From: Variovorax flavidus
Lineage (GTDB): Bacteria > Pseudomonadota > Gammaproteobacteria > Burkholderiales > Burkholderiaceae_C
DNA: 64,000 bases
Direction: 5' to 3'
NCBI RefSeq assembly: GCF_030317145.1
Contig: NZ_JASZYE010000007.1
Coordinates: forward strand, 124,001-188,000
Within the stretch, counting starts at the first letter, position 1. Every line of letters starts with the position of its first letter. Of the stretch, positions 53,560-64,000 are shown in pieces. Both the position numbers and the translations under genes were made by a program. The notes below the pieces were generated by a model. It did no database searches. It saw only the letters and a program-made list of their open reading frames with translations, and had not been told where the DNA came from.

Positions 53560-54644
53560 GTTTCTGCAGGAATGGCGATCCGGACGCGATAGCTCTTCTG
53601 GTCCATGCCGGCGCTGAACTGCGCCTGCATGTCGTGCAGCAGCCGGAGCCGGTCGCGCACGTTGTCCAGGGCAATGCCGTGTCCGCGCGGCAGGGGCTGG
53701 TCGGCCCACCGCAACGGCGGCAGGCTGTTGAGTACTTCGATCAACACCATGCTGCCCCGGCGTTCCGTGCGGATGCGCAGCTTGGCGCCCTCGGGGCTCG
53801 GCTCCACGCCGTGCTTGACGGCGTTCTCCACCAGTGGCTGCAGCAGCAGGGGCGGCAGGCGGGCTGCATTGGCCTCGGGATCGATGTCCCAGCGGATGCG
53901 CAGCCGCTCGCCGAAGCGCACCTGCTCGATGGCGAGGTAGCGCTGGGCCAGGGCAATCTCGTCCGCCAGGGTGACCGACTCGCCGGGGTCCGCCAGCGCC
54001 TGGCGGAACAGTTCGCTCAGGTCTTCCAGCATCGCCTCGGCCTTGGCCGGCTCCTCGCGCACCAGTGCAATCGCACTGTTGAGGGTGTTGAAGAGAAAGT
54101 GCGGCCGGATGCGCGACTGCAGTTCCTCGAGCCGTGCCGTGGTGGCGGCCGGCGTCTGCCCGCGCGCCCGCAGTACCAACGCCGCCATCATCAGCCCCGC
54201 GAACAGGGCGCCGGCCAGCGCGCTGGCCACCCAGGGCGCACCGCCGACCACGCCGGTCAGGCGAAGCAAGGCACAGCCGTAGAGCCCGGCCACCGCGCCG
54301 AGCACCGCGCCCGTCCCGTACTGGACCTGGAGCGGCAGGCGGGCCAGAAGCTTCTTCAGCGCACATGCAACGAGCAGCCAGAGCAAGGTGCCCGGCAAGG
54401 CACCGCCCGTCACGGTGGCGGCCAGCAGCAGCCATTCGGACAAGGTGGGCGCCAGGAACAGGGTGGTGACCGCCACCACGACCTCCACGAACAGCACCGC
54501 GCGCAGAACGACACCGATCTGGCAAGCATCGAACAGCACCACGCCGCCGCGCGAAGGCACCCGCGTCTTGGCCTGCAAAGGCGCCGACGGGGTCTTCGCG
54601 GACGACGACGAAGGGGTGGCCGATAAAATCGACGGGTTGCGCAT
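53556..54644 (-). CDS. algZ: LytS/AlgZ-type sensor histidine kinase
   Basis: Partner kinase of the LytTR regulator. From the ATG at 54644 it has 362 residues with four membrane helices (about 40-160), a His_kinase motif SRIRPHFLFNTLNSAI with H182, and a C-terminal ATPase domain (LQPLVENAVKHGVEP N-box, then GHGIALDNVRDRL). No large periplasmic sensor domain. Alternative in-frame ATGs at 54671 and 54695 would overlap or abut the divergent argH start. The divergent gap of 49 nt must contain promoters of both genes. Confidence 0.88.
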   Translation of the reverse strand: MRNPSILSATPSSSSAKTPSAPLQAKTRVPSRGGVVLFDACQIGVVLRAVLFVEVVVAVTTLFLAPTLSEWLLLAATVTGGALPGTLLWLLVACALKKLLARLPLQVQYGTGAVLGAVAGLYGCALLRLTGVVGGAPWVASALAGALFAGLMMAALVLRARGQTPAATTARLEELQSRIRPHFLFNTLNSAIALVREEPAKAEAMLEDLSELFRQALADPGESVTLADEIALAQRYLAIEQVRFGERLRIRWDIDPEANAARLPPLLLQPLVENAVKHGVEPSPEGAKLRIRTERRGSMVLIEVLNSLPPLRWADQPLPRGHGIALDNVRDRLRLLHDMQAQFSAGMDQKSYRVRIAIPAET

Positions 54645-54693
54645 CACAGAAACAATGGGTGACAAACCCATTATTGCCTCCCGAACGGTTCCC

Positions 54694-56091
<1,398 letters not shown>

Positions 56092-56119
56092 GGCCGCCGC
56101 TCGGGTTTACCCGAAACCC

Positions 56120-56147
56120 ATCCAATGCCGCGTCGGCATTGGATTTT
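56120..56147 (+). terminator. Intrinsic terminator after argH
   Basis: Perfect 10-bp stem ATCCAATGCC/GGCATTGGAT (56120-56129 with 56135-56144), 5-nt loop, followed by TTT. A smaller hairpin (CGGGT-TTA-CCCG type, about 56102-56112) precedes it. Confidence 0.8.
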
Positions 56148-56246
56148 CCGCTATCAGAACAGGAGCACCCTGAGGTCATAGGCCGTTGGGAGGAGTACTG
56201 CCGGCCATCGGATGTGTTCCAAAACGTAAGAATGTAGTGCTAAAGT

Positions 56247-56263
56247 TTGGCACGCTTCGCGCT
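56247..56263 (+). promoter_or_regulatory. Sigma-54-like site upstream of the glycosyltransferase cassette
   Basis: TTGGCACG (56247-56254) is a perfect -24 element, and a GC pair follows at the correct 12-nt distance, but the -12 element is GCGC instead of TTGC. It lies 53 nt before the glycosyltransferase start codon. Low confidence because half the site is degenerate. Confidence 0.25.
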
Positions 56264-56315
56264 TGGGAAGGTGGTACACCCCACCGGCCGAACCGCATAA
56301 CGAGCGCCAAACCAC

Positions 56316-57152
56316 ATGGAACTGCCCCGCTGCGTTGTTGTCATCCTGACCTTCAATTCCGCTTCGATCATTCGGGAAACCGTGTCGCAGGCAAAGAAGG
56401 TGAGCCCCCACATCTACGTGGTCGACTCCCACTCGTCCGACAGTACGCCCGCCATTCTTGAAGAGCTGGGATGCACCGTTGTGCAGCGCCCCTTCTCCAA
56501 CTACAGCGACCAACGCAACTGGGCGATCGCACAGATCGAGGGCGCCTACGCCTGGCAGCTCCATCTGGACGCCGACGAGGTGCTGGACGACCGGTCGGTC
56601 GGCGAAATCAATGCCCTGTTTTCGGGCACGCCCGAATTCGACGCCTATCTCCTACGTCGCCGCGACTACTTCATGGGCAAGATGCTGCGCTTCAGCGGCG
56701 TCAATCCGTGGCACTTGAGGCTCTTTCGCTCAGGGTCGGGGCGCTGCGAGTCGCGACTCTACGACCAGCACTTCATCAGCCCCGCGAAGCCGGGGCGACT
56801 CAACGGTTTCATGCACGACAAGAACTCGGCCCGACTCAGCGACTGGATCGCAAGCCACAACCGCTGGAGCGATGCCGAGGCCAAGGAGAAGCTCGGCCCG
56901 AGCGTCGCCGGCGACAACGTGCTGAAGCCGCGCCTCACGGGCGATGCCCGCGAGCGCACCCGCTACATCAAGGAGATTTACTACAAGCTGCCGACGGGCA
57001 TTCGCTCGCTCAGCTACTTCGTCTACCGCTACGTCTTCCGGCTCGGCTTCCTGGATGGACGCACGGGCTTCTACTTCGCCTTCTTCCAGGCCTTGTGGTT
57101 CCGGATGCTGGTCGACGCGAAGATGTACGAACAGCGGTCCCAGCAACCCTGA
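56316..57152 (+). CDS. Glycosyltransferase family 2 (WaaE/KdtX-like)
   Basis: Inverting GT-A transferase of 278 residues with the family-2 start VVVILTFNSASIIRETV, nucleotide-binding VVDSHSSDST and the DXD-type LHLDADEVLDD (about 85-95). SDQRNWAIAQIEGAYAWQLHLD resembles the WaaE/KdtX subfamily that adds glucose to LPS core. An amphipathic or membrane-close segment sits near the end. It heads a cassette with UDP-sugar enzymes and lies 33 nt before uxs. Confidence 0.87.
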   Translation: MELPRCVVVILTFNSASIIRETVSQAKKVSPHIYVVDSHSSDSTPAILEELGCTVVQRPFSNYSDQRNWAIAQIEGAYAWQLHLDADEVLDDRSVGEINALFSGTPEFDAYLLRRRDYFMGKMLRFSGVNPWHLRLFRSGSGRCESRLYDQHFISPAKPGRLNGFMHDKNSARLSDWIASHNRWSDAEAKEKLGPSVAGDNVLKPRLTGDARERTRYIKEIYYKLPTGIRSLSYFVYRYVFRLGFLDGRTGFYFAFFQALWFRMLVDAKMYEQRSQQP

Positions 57153-57185
57153 TCCGATGGATCTTTTTACGGAGTGATCACGCGC

Positions 57186-58157
<972 letters not shown>

Positions 58158-58161
58158 CTTC

Positions 58162-59535
58162 ATGAACATCTCGATCATCGGCACCGGCTACGTCGGCCTC
58201 GTCACCGGGGCCTGCCTGGCGGACATCGGCAACCACGTGTTCTGCCTCGACGTCGATCCGCGCAAGATCGCGACACTCAACGAGGGCGGCATCCCGATCT
58301 ACGAGCCCGGCCTCGGCGATCTGGTCGAGTCGAACGTCGCGGCAAAGCGACTCTCGTTCTCGACCGACATCGAGGCTTCGGTCGCGCACGGCGACGTGCA
58401 GTTCATCGCAGTGGGCACGCCGCCCGACGAGGACGGCAGCGCCGACCTGCAGTACGTGCTGGCAGCGGCCCGCAACATCGGGCGGTACATGGAGGGCTTC
58501 AAGGTCGTGGTCGACAAATCGACGGTGCCCGTGGGCACGGCCGACCGCGTCACCGCCGCGATCCAGGAAGAGCTCGACAAGCGCGGGCGTTCCGACCTGC
58601 GCTTCTCGGTCGTCAGCAATCCCGAGTTCCTGAAGGAAGGCGCGGCGGTCGAGGACTTCATGCGGCCCGACCGCATCGTCATCGGCTACACCGACGACGA
58701 AACGGGCCGCGAGGCGCTCGGCTGGATGCGCCGGCTCTACGCCCCTTTCAACCGCAACCACGAGCGCACGCGCGTGATGGATGTGCGCTCCGCAGAGTTC
58801 GCCAAGTACGCGGCCAACGCGATGCTCGCCACCCGCATCAGCTTCATGAACGAGTTGGCCAACCTGGCCGACCGCGTGGGCGCCGACATCGAGGCCGTGC
58901 GCCAGGGCATCGGATCCGATCCGCGCATCGGCTATAGCTTCCTGTACGCCGGGACGGGCTACGGCGGCAGCTGCTTTCCCAAGGACATCCAGGCGCTGAC
59001 GCGCATTGCACGCGACAACGGCCAGGCGCTGCGCGTGCTCGAATCGGTCGAGGCGGTCAACGACGAACAGAAGCGCGTGCTGACCAACAAGGTGCTGGAG
59101 CGCTTCGGCCCCGACCTGAGCGACCGCACCTTCGCGCTCTGGGGGCTCGCCTTCAAGCCGAACACCGACGACATGCGCGAGGCGCCCAGCCGCGTGGTGC
59201 TCGGGGTGCTGCTGCGCGCGGGCGCACGCGTGGTGGCGCATGACCCCATCGCCGTCGACGAGACGCGGCGCGTGCTGCAGCTCGACTTCGCGGATGCCCC
59301 CTCGCTGCTCGAACGCATCAGCTTCACTTCGGCCAAGGACCCGATGGCAGCGCTCGACGGCGCCGACGCATTGATCATCGTGACCGAGTGGAAGGCCTAT
59401 CGCAGCCCCAACCTCGAACGGCTCAAGACGCTGATGAAATCGCCCGTCATCTTCGACGGCCGCAATCTCTACGAGCCGGCCAACATGAAGGAAGCCGGCG
59501 TCATCTACCAGGGCATCGGCCGCAACAGCCTCTGA
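58162..59535 (+). CDS. ugd: UDP-glucose 6-dehydrogenase
   Basis: Oxidises UDP-glucose to UDP-glucuronate. The 457-residue protein has the NAD loop GTGYVGLVTG (7-16), the lysine region NPEFLKEGAAVEDF and catalytic cysteine C271 in GGSCFPKDIQAL, then the C-terminal UDP-binding domain (LAFKPNTDDMREAPS). Together with uxs it gives UDP-glucuronate and UDP-xylose as sugar donors. Confidence 0.96.
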   Translation: MNISIIGTGYVGLVTGACLADIGNHVFCLDVDPRKIATLNEGGIPIYEPGLGDLVESNVAAKRLSFSTDIEASVAHGDVQFIAVGTPPDEDGSADLQYVLAAARNIGRYMEGFKVVVDKSTVPVGTADRVTAAIQEELDKRGRSDLRFSVVSNPEFLKEGAAVEDFMRPDRIVIGYTDDETGREALGWMRRLYAPFNRNHERTRVMDVRSAEFAKYAANAMLATRISFMNELANLADRVGADIEAVRQGIGSDPRIGYSFLYAGTGYGGSCFPKDIQALTRIARDNGQALRVLESVEAVNDEQKRVLTNKVLERFGPDLSDRTFALWGLAFKPNTDDMREAPSRVVLGVLLRAGARVVAHDPIAVDETRRVLQLDFADAPSLLERISFTSAKDPMAALDGADALIIVTEWKAYRSPNLERLKTLMKSPVIFDGRNLYEPANMKEAGVIYQGIGRNSL

Positions 59536-59553
59536 GCGCGGACCTGAAGCGAC

Positions 59554-61020
59554 TTGTTCTACGCGATCCCGCTCGAAAGCCGGCCGACATGGCGCAATCC
59601 GCCATGGATGACCGTGCTGCTCATCCTCGTGAACATGCTGGTGTTCTGGGGACCCCAGCGCGCAGAGCAGAAAGCCGAGCAGCGCGCGGCCGGTTTCTAT
59701 GTGCAAAGCGAGCTGCCCCGGCTCGAATTGCCGGCCTTCGTCGAATGGCTCGCTGAAACCGGCTCGCCGCGCGCGGCCGCGGCCAAGCGGCTGCTGGCAC
59801 ACGGCGATGTCGTGAACCTGCTCGAAGGCCTGCAGCGCGAGAAGGCCTTTCTCCACAAGCTGCACGTCGATGGGGTCGTGACACCTGCCAACCCGCGCTA
59901 CGCCGAATGGAAGAACGAACGCCGGGAGTACGAGTCGATGCTGCCCCCGCCCTTCACCGAACGCTGGGCACAGGACCACAACGAGGGCGCCGGGTTCAAG
60001 CCCTGGACCTGGGTCACCTCCGCATTCCTGCATGCGAGCACCGGCCACCTGCTGGGCAACATGCTCTTCCTGTTTCTCTTCGGCTTTTCGGTTGAACTGG
60101 CGCTGGGGCGCGGCCTCTACCTGGGCTTCTACCTGCTTGGCGCAGTCGGCGCCTCGGCGCTGGCTGCGTGGGCCTATGGAGGCAATGGCGGCTACGGGCT
60201 GGGAGCCTCTGGCGCGGTCTCGGCGCTGATGGGCATGTATGCGGTGATGTACCGGCTGCGACGCATCCGCTTCTTCTACCAACTGTTCTTCTATTTCAAC
60301 TACGTCACCGCGCCGGCGCTGATCCTGTTGCCGGCGTGGATCGCCAACGAGTTGCTGCAGCACTTCGTCGGCGGCCAGGGCATTGCCTACATGGCGCACC
60401 TGGGCGGGCTGCTGACCGGCGCGCTGCTCATGGCCGGCACGATGCGGTGGCGGCAGCTTCAGCTGCCTTCGGCTGCAGCCGAAGCGGCGCCAGACCCGTT
60501 CGCGCAACACGTCGCGTCGGCGCGTCGTCTCGCGGCCGAGATGAAGTTCGAGCCGGCATGCGCCGAATGGCGAGCGGCGGCGAAGCTGCGGCCCGATGAC
60601 GCCGACACGCTGCGCGCATGGTTCAACACCGCACGGCTCTGGCCGGCGGGCGAGGACTTCCATCGTGCAGCGCACCGCATCTTCAGGCTCGCGCCGCACG
60701 ATCCGGTCACGCTCGAACTGCAGTACACGAGCTACAAGACCTACCTCGATCACGCCAAGCCCGGCGCGCGCCTGAAGCCGGACGACATGGCACGGCTCGC
60801 CCGGCGATTCACGCGGGCGCGGCAGTTCGCCGATGCCGAGCGGCTGTGCCAGGCGTTGCTGAAAACCGCTCCCGCTCACCCCGAGCTGGCCGACACCCTC
60901 TCGCTGTGCGCCAACGGCCTGCTGCAGGCCGGCCGCCGCGACCAGGCCATGGGCTGGCTGCCCGACCTGCTGCGCCTCGCACCGCAGGACATGGTCACGC
61001 GCACGCTGCAGAAGGGTTGA
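59554..61020 (+). CDS. Rhomboid intramembrane protease with TPR tail
   Basis: Rhomboid serine protease of 488 residues. An N-terminal membrane helix (about 18-36) and a soluble insert (about 37-145) precede the six-helix core. The active-site pair is S219 in GLGASGAVSALMG and H282 in AYMAHLGGLLTG; WTWVTSAFLHAST precedes the first core helix and HLLGN lies within it. The C-terminal 170 residues are helical TPR-like repeats. The start is TTG 59554, since the sequence LFYAIPLESRPTWRNPPWM looks family-conserved; the next ATG (59608) would remove it. Substrate unknown. Converges on the next gene. Confidence 0.85.
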   Translation: MFYAIPLESRPTWRNPPWMTVLLILVNMLVFWGPQRAEQKAEQRAAGFYVQSELPRLELPAFVEWLAETGSPRAAAAKRLLAHGDVVNLLEGLQREKAFLHKLHVDGVVTPANPRYAEWKNERREYESMLPPPFTERWAQDHNEGAGFKPWTWVTSAFLHASTGHLLGNMLFLFLFGFSVELALGRGLYLGFYLLGAVGASALAAWAYGGNGGYGLGASGAVSALMGMYAVMYRLRRIRFFYQLFFYFNYVTAPALILLPAWIANELLQHFVGGQGIAYMAHLGGLLTGALLMAGTMRWRQLQLPSAAAEAAPDPFAQHVASARRLAAEMKFEPACAEWRAAAKLRPDDADTLRAWFNTARLWPAGEDFHRAAHRIFRLAPHDPVTLELQYTSYKTYLDHAKPGARLKPDDMARLARRFTRARQFADAERLCQALLKTAPAHPELADTLSLCANGLLQAGRRDQAMGWLPDLLRLAPQDMVTRTLQKG

Positions 61021-61035
61021 ACCGAAACCGGGGCT

Positions 61036-62334
61036 TCAGCCCTGCGGAACCTCGCGCAGCAGCCAGCGGACTTCCGAGGTCTGCTCGCTGTCGGGGTAGC
61101 GTGATTCGAGCGTCGTGAGGATCGGCTGCGCCATGTCGCGCCGGTTCAGCCCCTGCACCAGCACGCGCGCCGCCAACTCGTAGGCCTGCGGAATCATCGC
61201 GTGCCCGCGGAAGCGCTTGTCGAAGCCGGACAGCAAGGCAAGCGCAGCGCGTGCGTCGCCGTTTCGCCACTCGACGCGGCTGAGCGCCAGCGTGACGGCG
61301 GGATCGTCAATGGCGAAAGTTGCGTCCTTCTCGCGGCAATCCTTGTAGACCTTGAGCGCTTCGGAGCCGAGATCGCGGCGCACCAGCATGTCGATCAGCC
61401 GGCGCGCATGGTCGAGCAGCGTGGCGGCCTTGTCGGGCGCCAGGAGCAGCACGCGGTGGTAGCGGCGCTGGGCCGCCAGGTCGTCCGGCTGGGTGCGCTG
61501 CGCCTCGTAGGCAAGCGCGAGTGCGCCGGCAATGTCGCCATCGGTCACCATCTGCGCAACCAGCGCATCGGTCTGCTGCTGGGCGATCTGCGCCGGCGTG
61601 CGGGTGTCGATCTGGCGATCGTCGGCACCGGCCCCCGGCAGCAACTCGATGCCCAGCTCGGCATGGTTCTGGTACATCACGTAGCCCAGCAGGCTGGCCA
61701 TGACCCACCCGAAATAGATCATCACGAAGTTGATGGCCGGCAGCATGAGCCAGCCGCTCATCAACGGCAACAGCATGACCATCGCGATCTGCGCGCCCGT
61801 GTTCAGCAGGAAGAGAAACACGCACAGCAGCGCATAGGGCCAGCCCACCGCACGCATCGTCTCCCACACGAGCGCCGGGTTCAGCGCCTGGAAGAAGCTG
61901 CCCGACTGCACCAGCACCATCGTGGTGGCCGGCAAGGTGAACGAGACGACGAAGAGCGCGATCTGCGCCAGCACCGGATTCAGCGCACCCAGCAAACCGG
62001 CGGCAAAGCCCTGCACGAGCACCAGCGCGAACAGCTTCCAGGGCAGGTTCGTCCACTCGTCGTCCAGCGTGCGCGGGAAGTCGCTGGCGCGCACGATGCC
62101 GCGCGAGCCGAGCGCCATGACCTTGAAGCCATAGCGGGTCGCCGCGAGCACGATGCCGAGCTCGACCAGCAGAACGGCCAGCGCACGCGGCAGGAAGATC
62201 AACACATGGGCGAGCAAGGCGCACAGCGCCAGCACCACCGCATAGGCCAGCGGCTCCCATTGGAACGGGAACGCGAAGAAGGTGTTCAGGCGATGCCAGA
62301 ACGGTCGAGGTGCAGGGCCGCTTTGCTCGTGCAT
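61036..62334 (-). CDS. Membrane protein with TPR-like C-terminus
   Basis: Protein of 432 residues with no family I can name confidently. The first 245 residues hold about six hydrophobic helices in three pairs, with the loops rich in charged residues; the remainder is alpha-helical and TPR-like (YEAQRTQPDDLAAQRRYHRVLL, then ALSRVEWRNGDARAALALL). The ATG at 62334 is chosen over a longer upstream frame that runs into the intergenic region. It converges on the rhomboid-TPR gene with a 15-nt gap, so the two may be functionally related. Confidence 0.75.
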   Translation of the reverse strand: MHEQSGPAPRPFWHRLNTFFAFPFQWEPLAYAVVLALCALLAHVLIFLPRALAVLLVELGIVLAATRYGFKVMALGSRGIVRASDFPRTLDDEWTNLPWKLFALVLVQGFAAGLLGALNPVLAQIALFVVSFTLPATTMVLVQSGSFFQALNPALVWETMRAVGWPYALLCVFLFLLNTGAQIAMVMLLPLMSGWLMLPAINFVMIYFGWVMASLLGYVMYQNHAELGIELLPGAGADDRQIDTRTPAQIAQQQTDALVAQMVTDGDIAGALALAYEAQRTQPDDLAAQRRYHRVLLLAPDKAATLLDHARRLIDMLVRRDLGSEALKVYKDCREKDATFAIDDPAVTLALSRVEWRNGDARAALALLSGFDKRFRGHAMIPQAYELAARVLVQGLNRRDMAQPILTTLESRYPDSEQTSEVRWLLREVPQG

Positions 62335-62504
62335 GGACGCTCCAGGGAGGGGGCTCCAGTATATGTTTCCATTTGTTTCCAATTCCTCGCCAAGCCGCCG
62401 CGACACCCGTGATCCGGGGTCCGGACAGGTGAGCCGTTACCATTTGGCGACACGTTGGCAGGGAACTTGCCAACGCATTCAGGTCGAAGAACGTTTGGAT
62501 TTCC

Positions 62505-63278
62505 ATGGTGTCGATGAAAGCTGTTCGCCTTGCCGCTCTATCGCTCGCGTTGCTCACAACGCTGGCATCGCAGGCCCAATCCGTCGCGGGTGCCGACGCC
62601 GGACAGTCCCCTTCCAACACCTCCCCCGCCTACCTCGCCGCCCAGAGCCGCTGGCAAGGCGAACTCAACGCCTTCGCGAATGCCGACCGCGCCGGCCTGC
62701 CCGCCACTGACGGCGTGTTGTTCGTCGGCAGCTCCACCATCCGGATGTGGCCCAACATCGCGCAGGATTTCCGGCAGCAGCCGGTGGTCATCAATCGCGG
62801 GTTCGGCGGTTCGACCATGGCCGACTGCAGCCTCTTCGTGCACGAACTGGTGGTGCGCTACAAGCCGCGGCTGGTGCTCGTCTATGCCGGCGACAACGAC
62901 CTGGCCGAAGGCCGCACACCGCTGCAGATCCTGGAGAGCTTCGCGCACTTCACCAACACCTTGCGGGCTGAACTGCCGAACACGCGCATCGCCTACATCT
63001 CGGTCAAGCCCAGCCCCTCGCGCGAAAAGCTCATGCCGCAGGTCCGTGAGACCAACAACGTGATCGCGGCCTACCTTCGCCGCCTGCCCAACAGCGAATA
63101 CATCGACGTGTTCACGCCGATGCTGGGCGCCGACGGCCGGCCCCGGGCCGAGTTGTTCCGCGGCGACCAATTGCACATGACCGACGAGGGCTACCGGCTG
63201 TGGCAATCCGTCATCGCGGAGCACCTGCCGGACCCCGCGACGCGGGCCGACGCCTCAGTCGCGCAAGGGCTGCGCTAG
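62505..63278 (+). CDS. SGNH/GDSL-family hydrolase, exported
   Basis: Probable esterase or carbohydrate deacetylase of 257 residues with a signal peptide cleaved near residue 25 (SLALLTTLASQAQS). SGNH blocks: nucleophile S77 in VGSSTIRMW, G in RGFGGSTMADC, N131 in YAGDNDLAEG, and the D-x2-H in GDQLHMTDEGY. An exported SGNH enzyme next to envelope-glucan genes could act on glycan acyl groups, but the substrate is not predictable. Its 3' end overlaps the acyltransferase gene by 24 nt (convergent). Confidence 0.88.
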   Translation: MVSMKAVRLAALSLALLTTLASQAQSVAGADAGQSPSNTSPAYLAAQSRWQGELNAFANADRAGLPATDGVLFVGSSTIRMWPNIAQDFRQQPVVINRGFGGSTMADCSLFVHELVVRYKPRLVLVYAGDNDLAEGRTPLQILESFAHFTNTLRAELPNTRIAYISVKPSPSREKLMPQVRETNNVIAAYLRRLPNSEYIDVFTPMLGADGRPRAELFRGDQLHMTDEGYRLWQSVIAEHLPDPATRADASVAQGLR

Positions 63279-64000
63279 CGCCGCAGGGGGCTGCCCCCGC
63301 TCGTCCCACCACTGGACGGCCCTCGCCACGCCGTAGAGGCCCGAGAACACCACGCCCAGCAGCAGCACGTCGCCCCACCAGGGACGCACCGTCTGGCTGT
63401 CGCCGTAGACGGCCAGCACCGTCAACACCGCCACCAGGTGCGCGCAGAAGACCGGCAGCGAGGCGCGGCCCATCGCCTCCAGCCAGTGCAGGCGCGGGAT
63501 GCGCCGCATCAAGTCCGGACCGAACTGGATCGCCAGGATGCCCAGCACGGCCAGATTCACGATGCGCAGCGGCCCCAGCTGCCACTTGTCGAACAGCAGG
63601 TTGAGTTCCACGTCGCCGCCGAAAGGCGCCTGGCCGTTGATGCCGTGGTGGCGCCAGTAGAAGCCGTAGAGCGCGGCCGCACCGGCCACCGCCAGCAGCC
63701 ACCTGGGAAAGCGGAAGGGCCGCGCATCGGGCGCGTTGCGGCTCGCCCCCATCCACAAGCCCGCGAACCAAAGGAACTGCCACGCGAAGGCATTGAAGGC
63801 GCCCAGCTCATGGAAAGGCACCGGCAACCCGACATACCGGACCGCCAGCTCGTAGAGCCATTCGCTGAGCCCGAACTGCGCCAGCCCCCACACGATGGCG
63901 CTCGCCACCATCACGCCGGTCCAGCCGTGCCGCATCGCGAAGGCCAGCACCCACGGACTCATCAGCATGAAGAAGATGTACATCGGCAGGATGTCGAGCA
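63255..64000 (-). CDS. opgC: OpgC-like acyltransferase, 3' part
   Basis: The C-terminal 247 residues of a polytopic membrane protein of the OpgC/acyltransferase-3 type, which succinylates periplasmic glucans in other proteobacteria. The visible part has the LDILPMYIFFML motif near the cut end and about six membrane helices; the N-terminal part is beyond the right window edge. Its presence 12 kb from ndvB makes succinylation of the cyclic glucan a reasonable but unproven role. Confidence 0.8.
   Translation of the reverse strand, partial: LDILPMYIFFMLMSPWVLAFAMRHGWTGVMVASAIVWGLAQFGLSEWLYELAVRYVGLPVPFHELGAFNAFAWQFLWFAGLWMGASRNAPDARPFRFPRWLLAVAGAAALYGFYWRHHGINGQAPFGGDVELNLLFDKWQLGPLRIVNLAVLGILAIQFGPDLMRRIPRLHWLEAMGRASLPVFCAHLVAVLTVLAVYGDSQTVRPWWGDVLLLGVVFSGLYGVARAVQWWDERGQPPAALAQPLRD

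Overview
The window is GC-rich (well over 60%) chromosomal DNA from a betaproteobacterium. The gene neighbourhoods (yceD-rpmF-plsX-fab-rpoE-rse-mucD-lepA, argH with algZR, hemCDXY with ppc) and the protein sequences point to Burkholderiales, most likely Comamonadaceae and plausibly Variovorax or a close relative. The genus is an inference; no rRNA is present to settle it. I see no tRNA, rRNA, CRISPR array, phage or insertion sequence.

Left part (1-17.9 kb): a long co-oriented minus-strand block. Reading in its own direction it carries yceD, rpmF, plsX, fabH, fabD, fabG, acpP, fabF (phospholipid and fatty-acid synthesis), a YgfX-like membrane gene, the envelope-stress unit rpoE-rseA-rseB-mucD, and the 5' part of lepA, which is cut by the window edge. 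A terminator closes mucD. Between mucD and lepA lies a 0.5 kb non-coding gap with a second terminator, a possible short leader or small RNA, and DnaA-box-like sites. Diverging from yceD are maf, an RsmI-like methylase and an MFS transporter. Facing them is a minus-strand operon rluC-gph-Rieske-sppA.

Middle part (17.9-36 kb): RNase E (rne), with a roughly 0.5 kb leader holding an inverted pair of REP-like hairpin elements. It is followed by an exopolysaccharide locus. Nine plus-strand genes, most overlapping by 4 nt, encode a small phosphoglycosyl transferase, ManC, GDP-fucose synthase, four glycosyltransferases, an acetyltransferase and a Wzy/WaaL-like membrane protein. The export genes wza-wzb-wzc converge on them from the minus strand. 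No gmd and no wzx flippase are present in the window, so the pathway must be completed elsewhere.

Right part (36-64 kb): hemC-hemD-hemX-hemY diverge from ppc. Then come a 72-residue membrane microprotein and a giant cyclic beta-1,2-glucan synthase (ndvB), an AI-2E-family permease, the algR/algZ two-component pair, and divergent argH. In Pseudomonas, argH-algZ-algR-hemCDXY is contiguous; here about 12 kb (ppc, microprotein, ndvB, permease) separates the two halves. Beyond argH is a three-gene cassette (family-2 glycosyltransferase, UDP-glucuronate decarboxylase, UDP-glucose dehydrogenase) that would supply UDP-glucuronate and UDP-xylose. The window ends with a rhomboid-TPR protein, a TPR membrane protein, an SGNH hydrolase, and the 3' part of an OpgC-like acyltransferase that could modify the glucan made by NdvB.

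Taken together the window combines housekeeping lipid, haem and stress functions with a large envelope-polysaccharide investment: a fucose-containing EPS, a possible xylose or glucuronate donor supply, and a periplasmic cyclic glucan. I found no clearly new type of system. The most worthwhile leads are the non-coding structures and the microprotein-ndvB pair.
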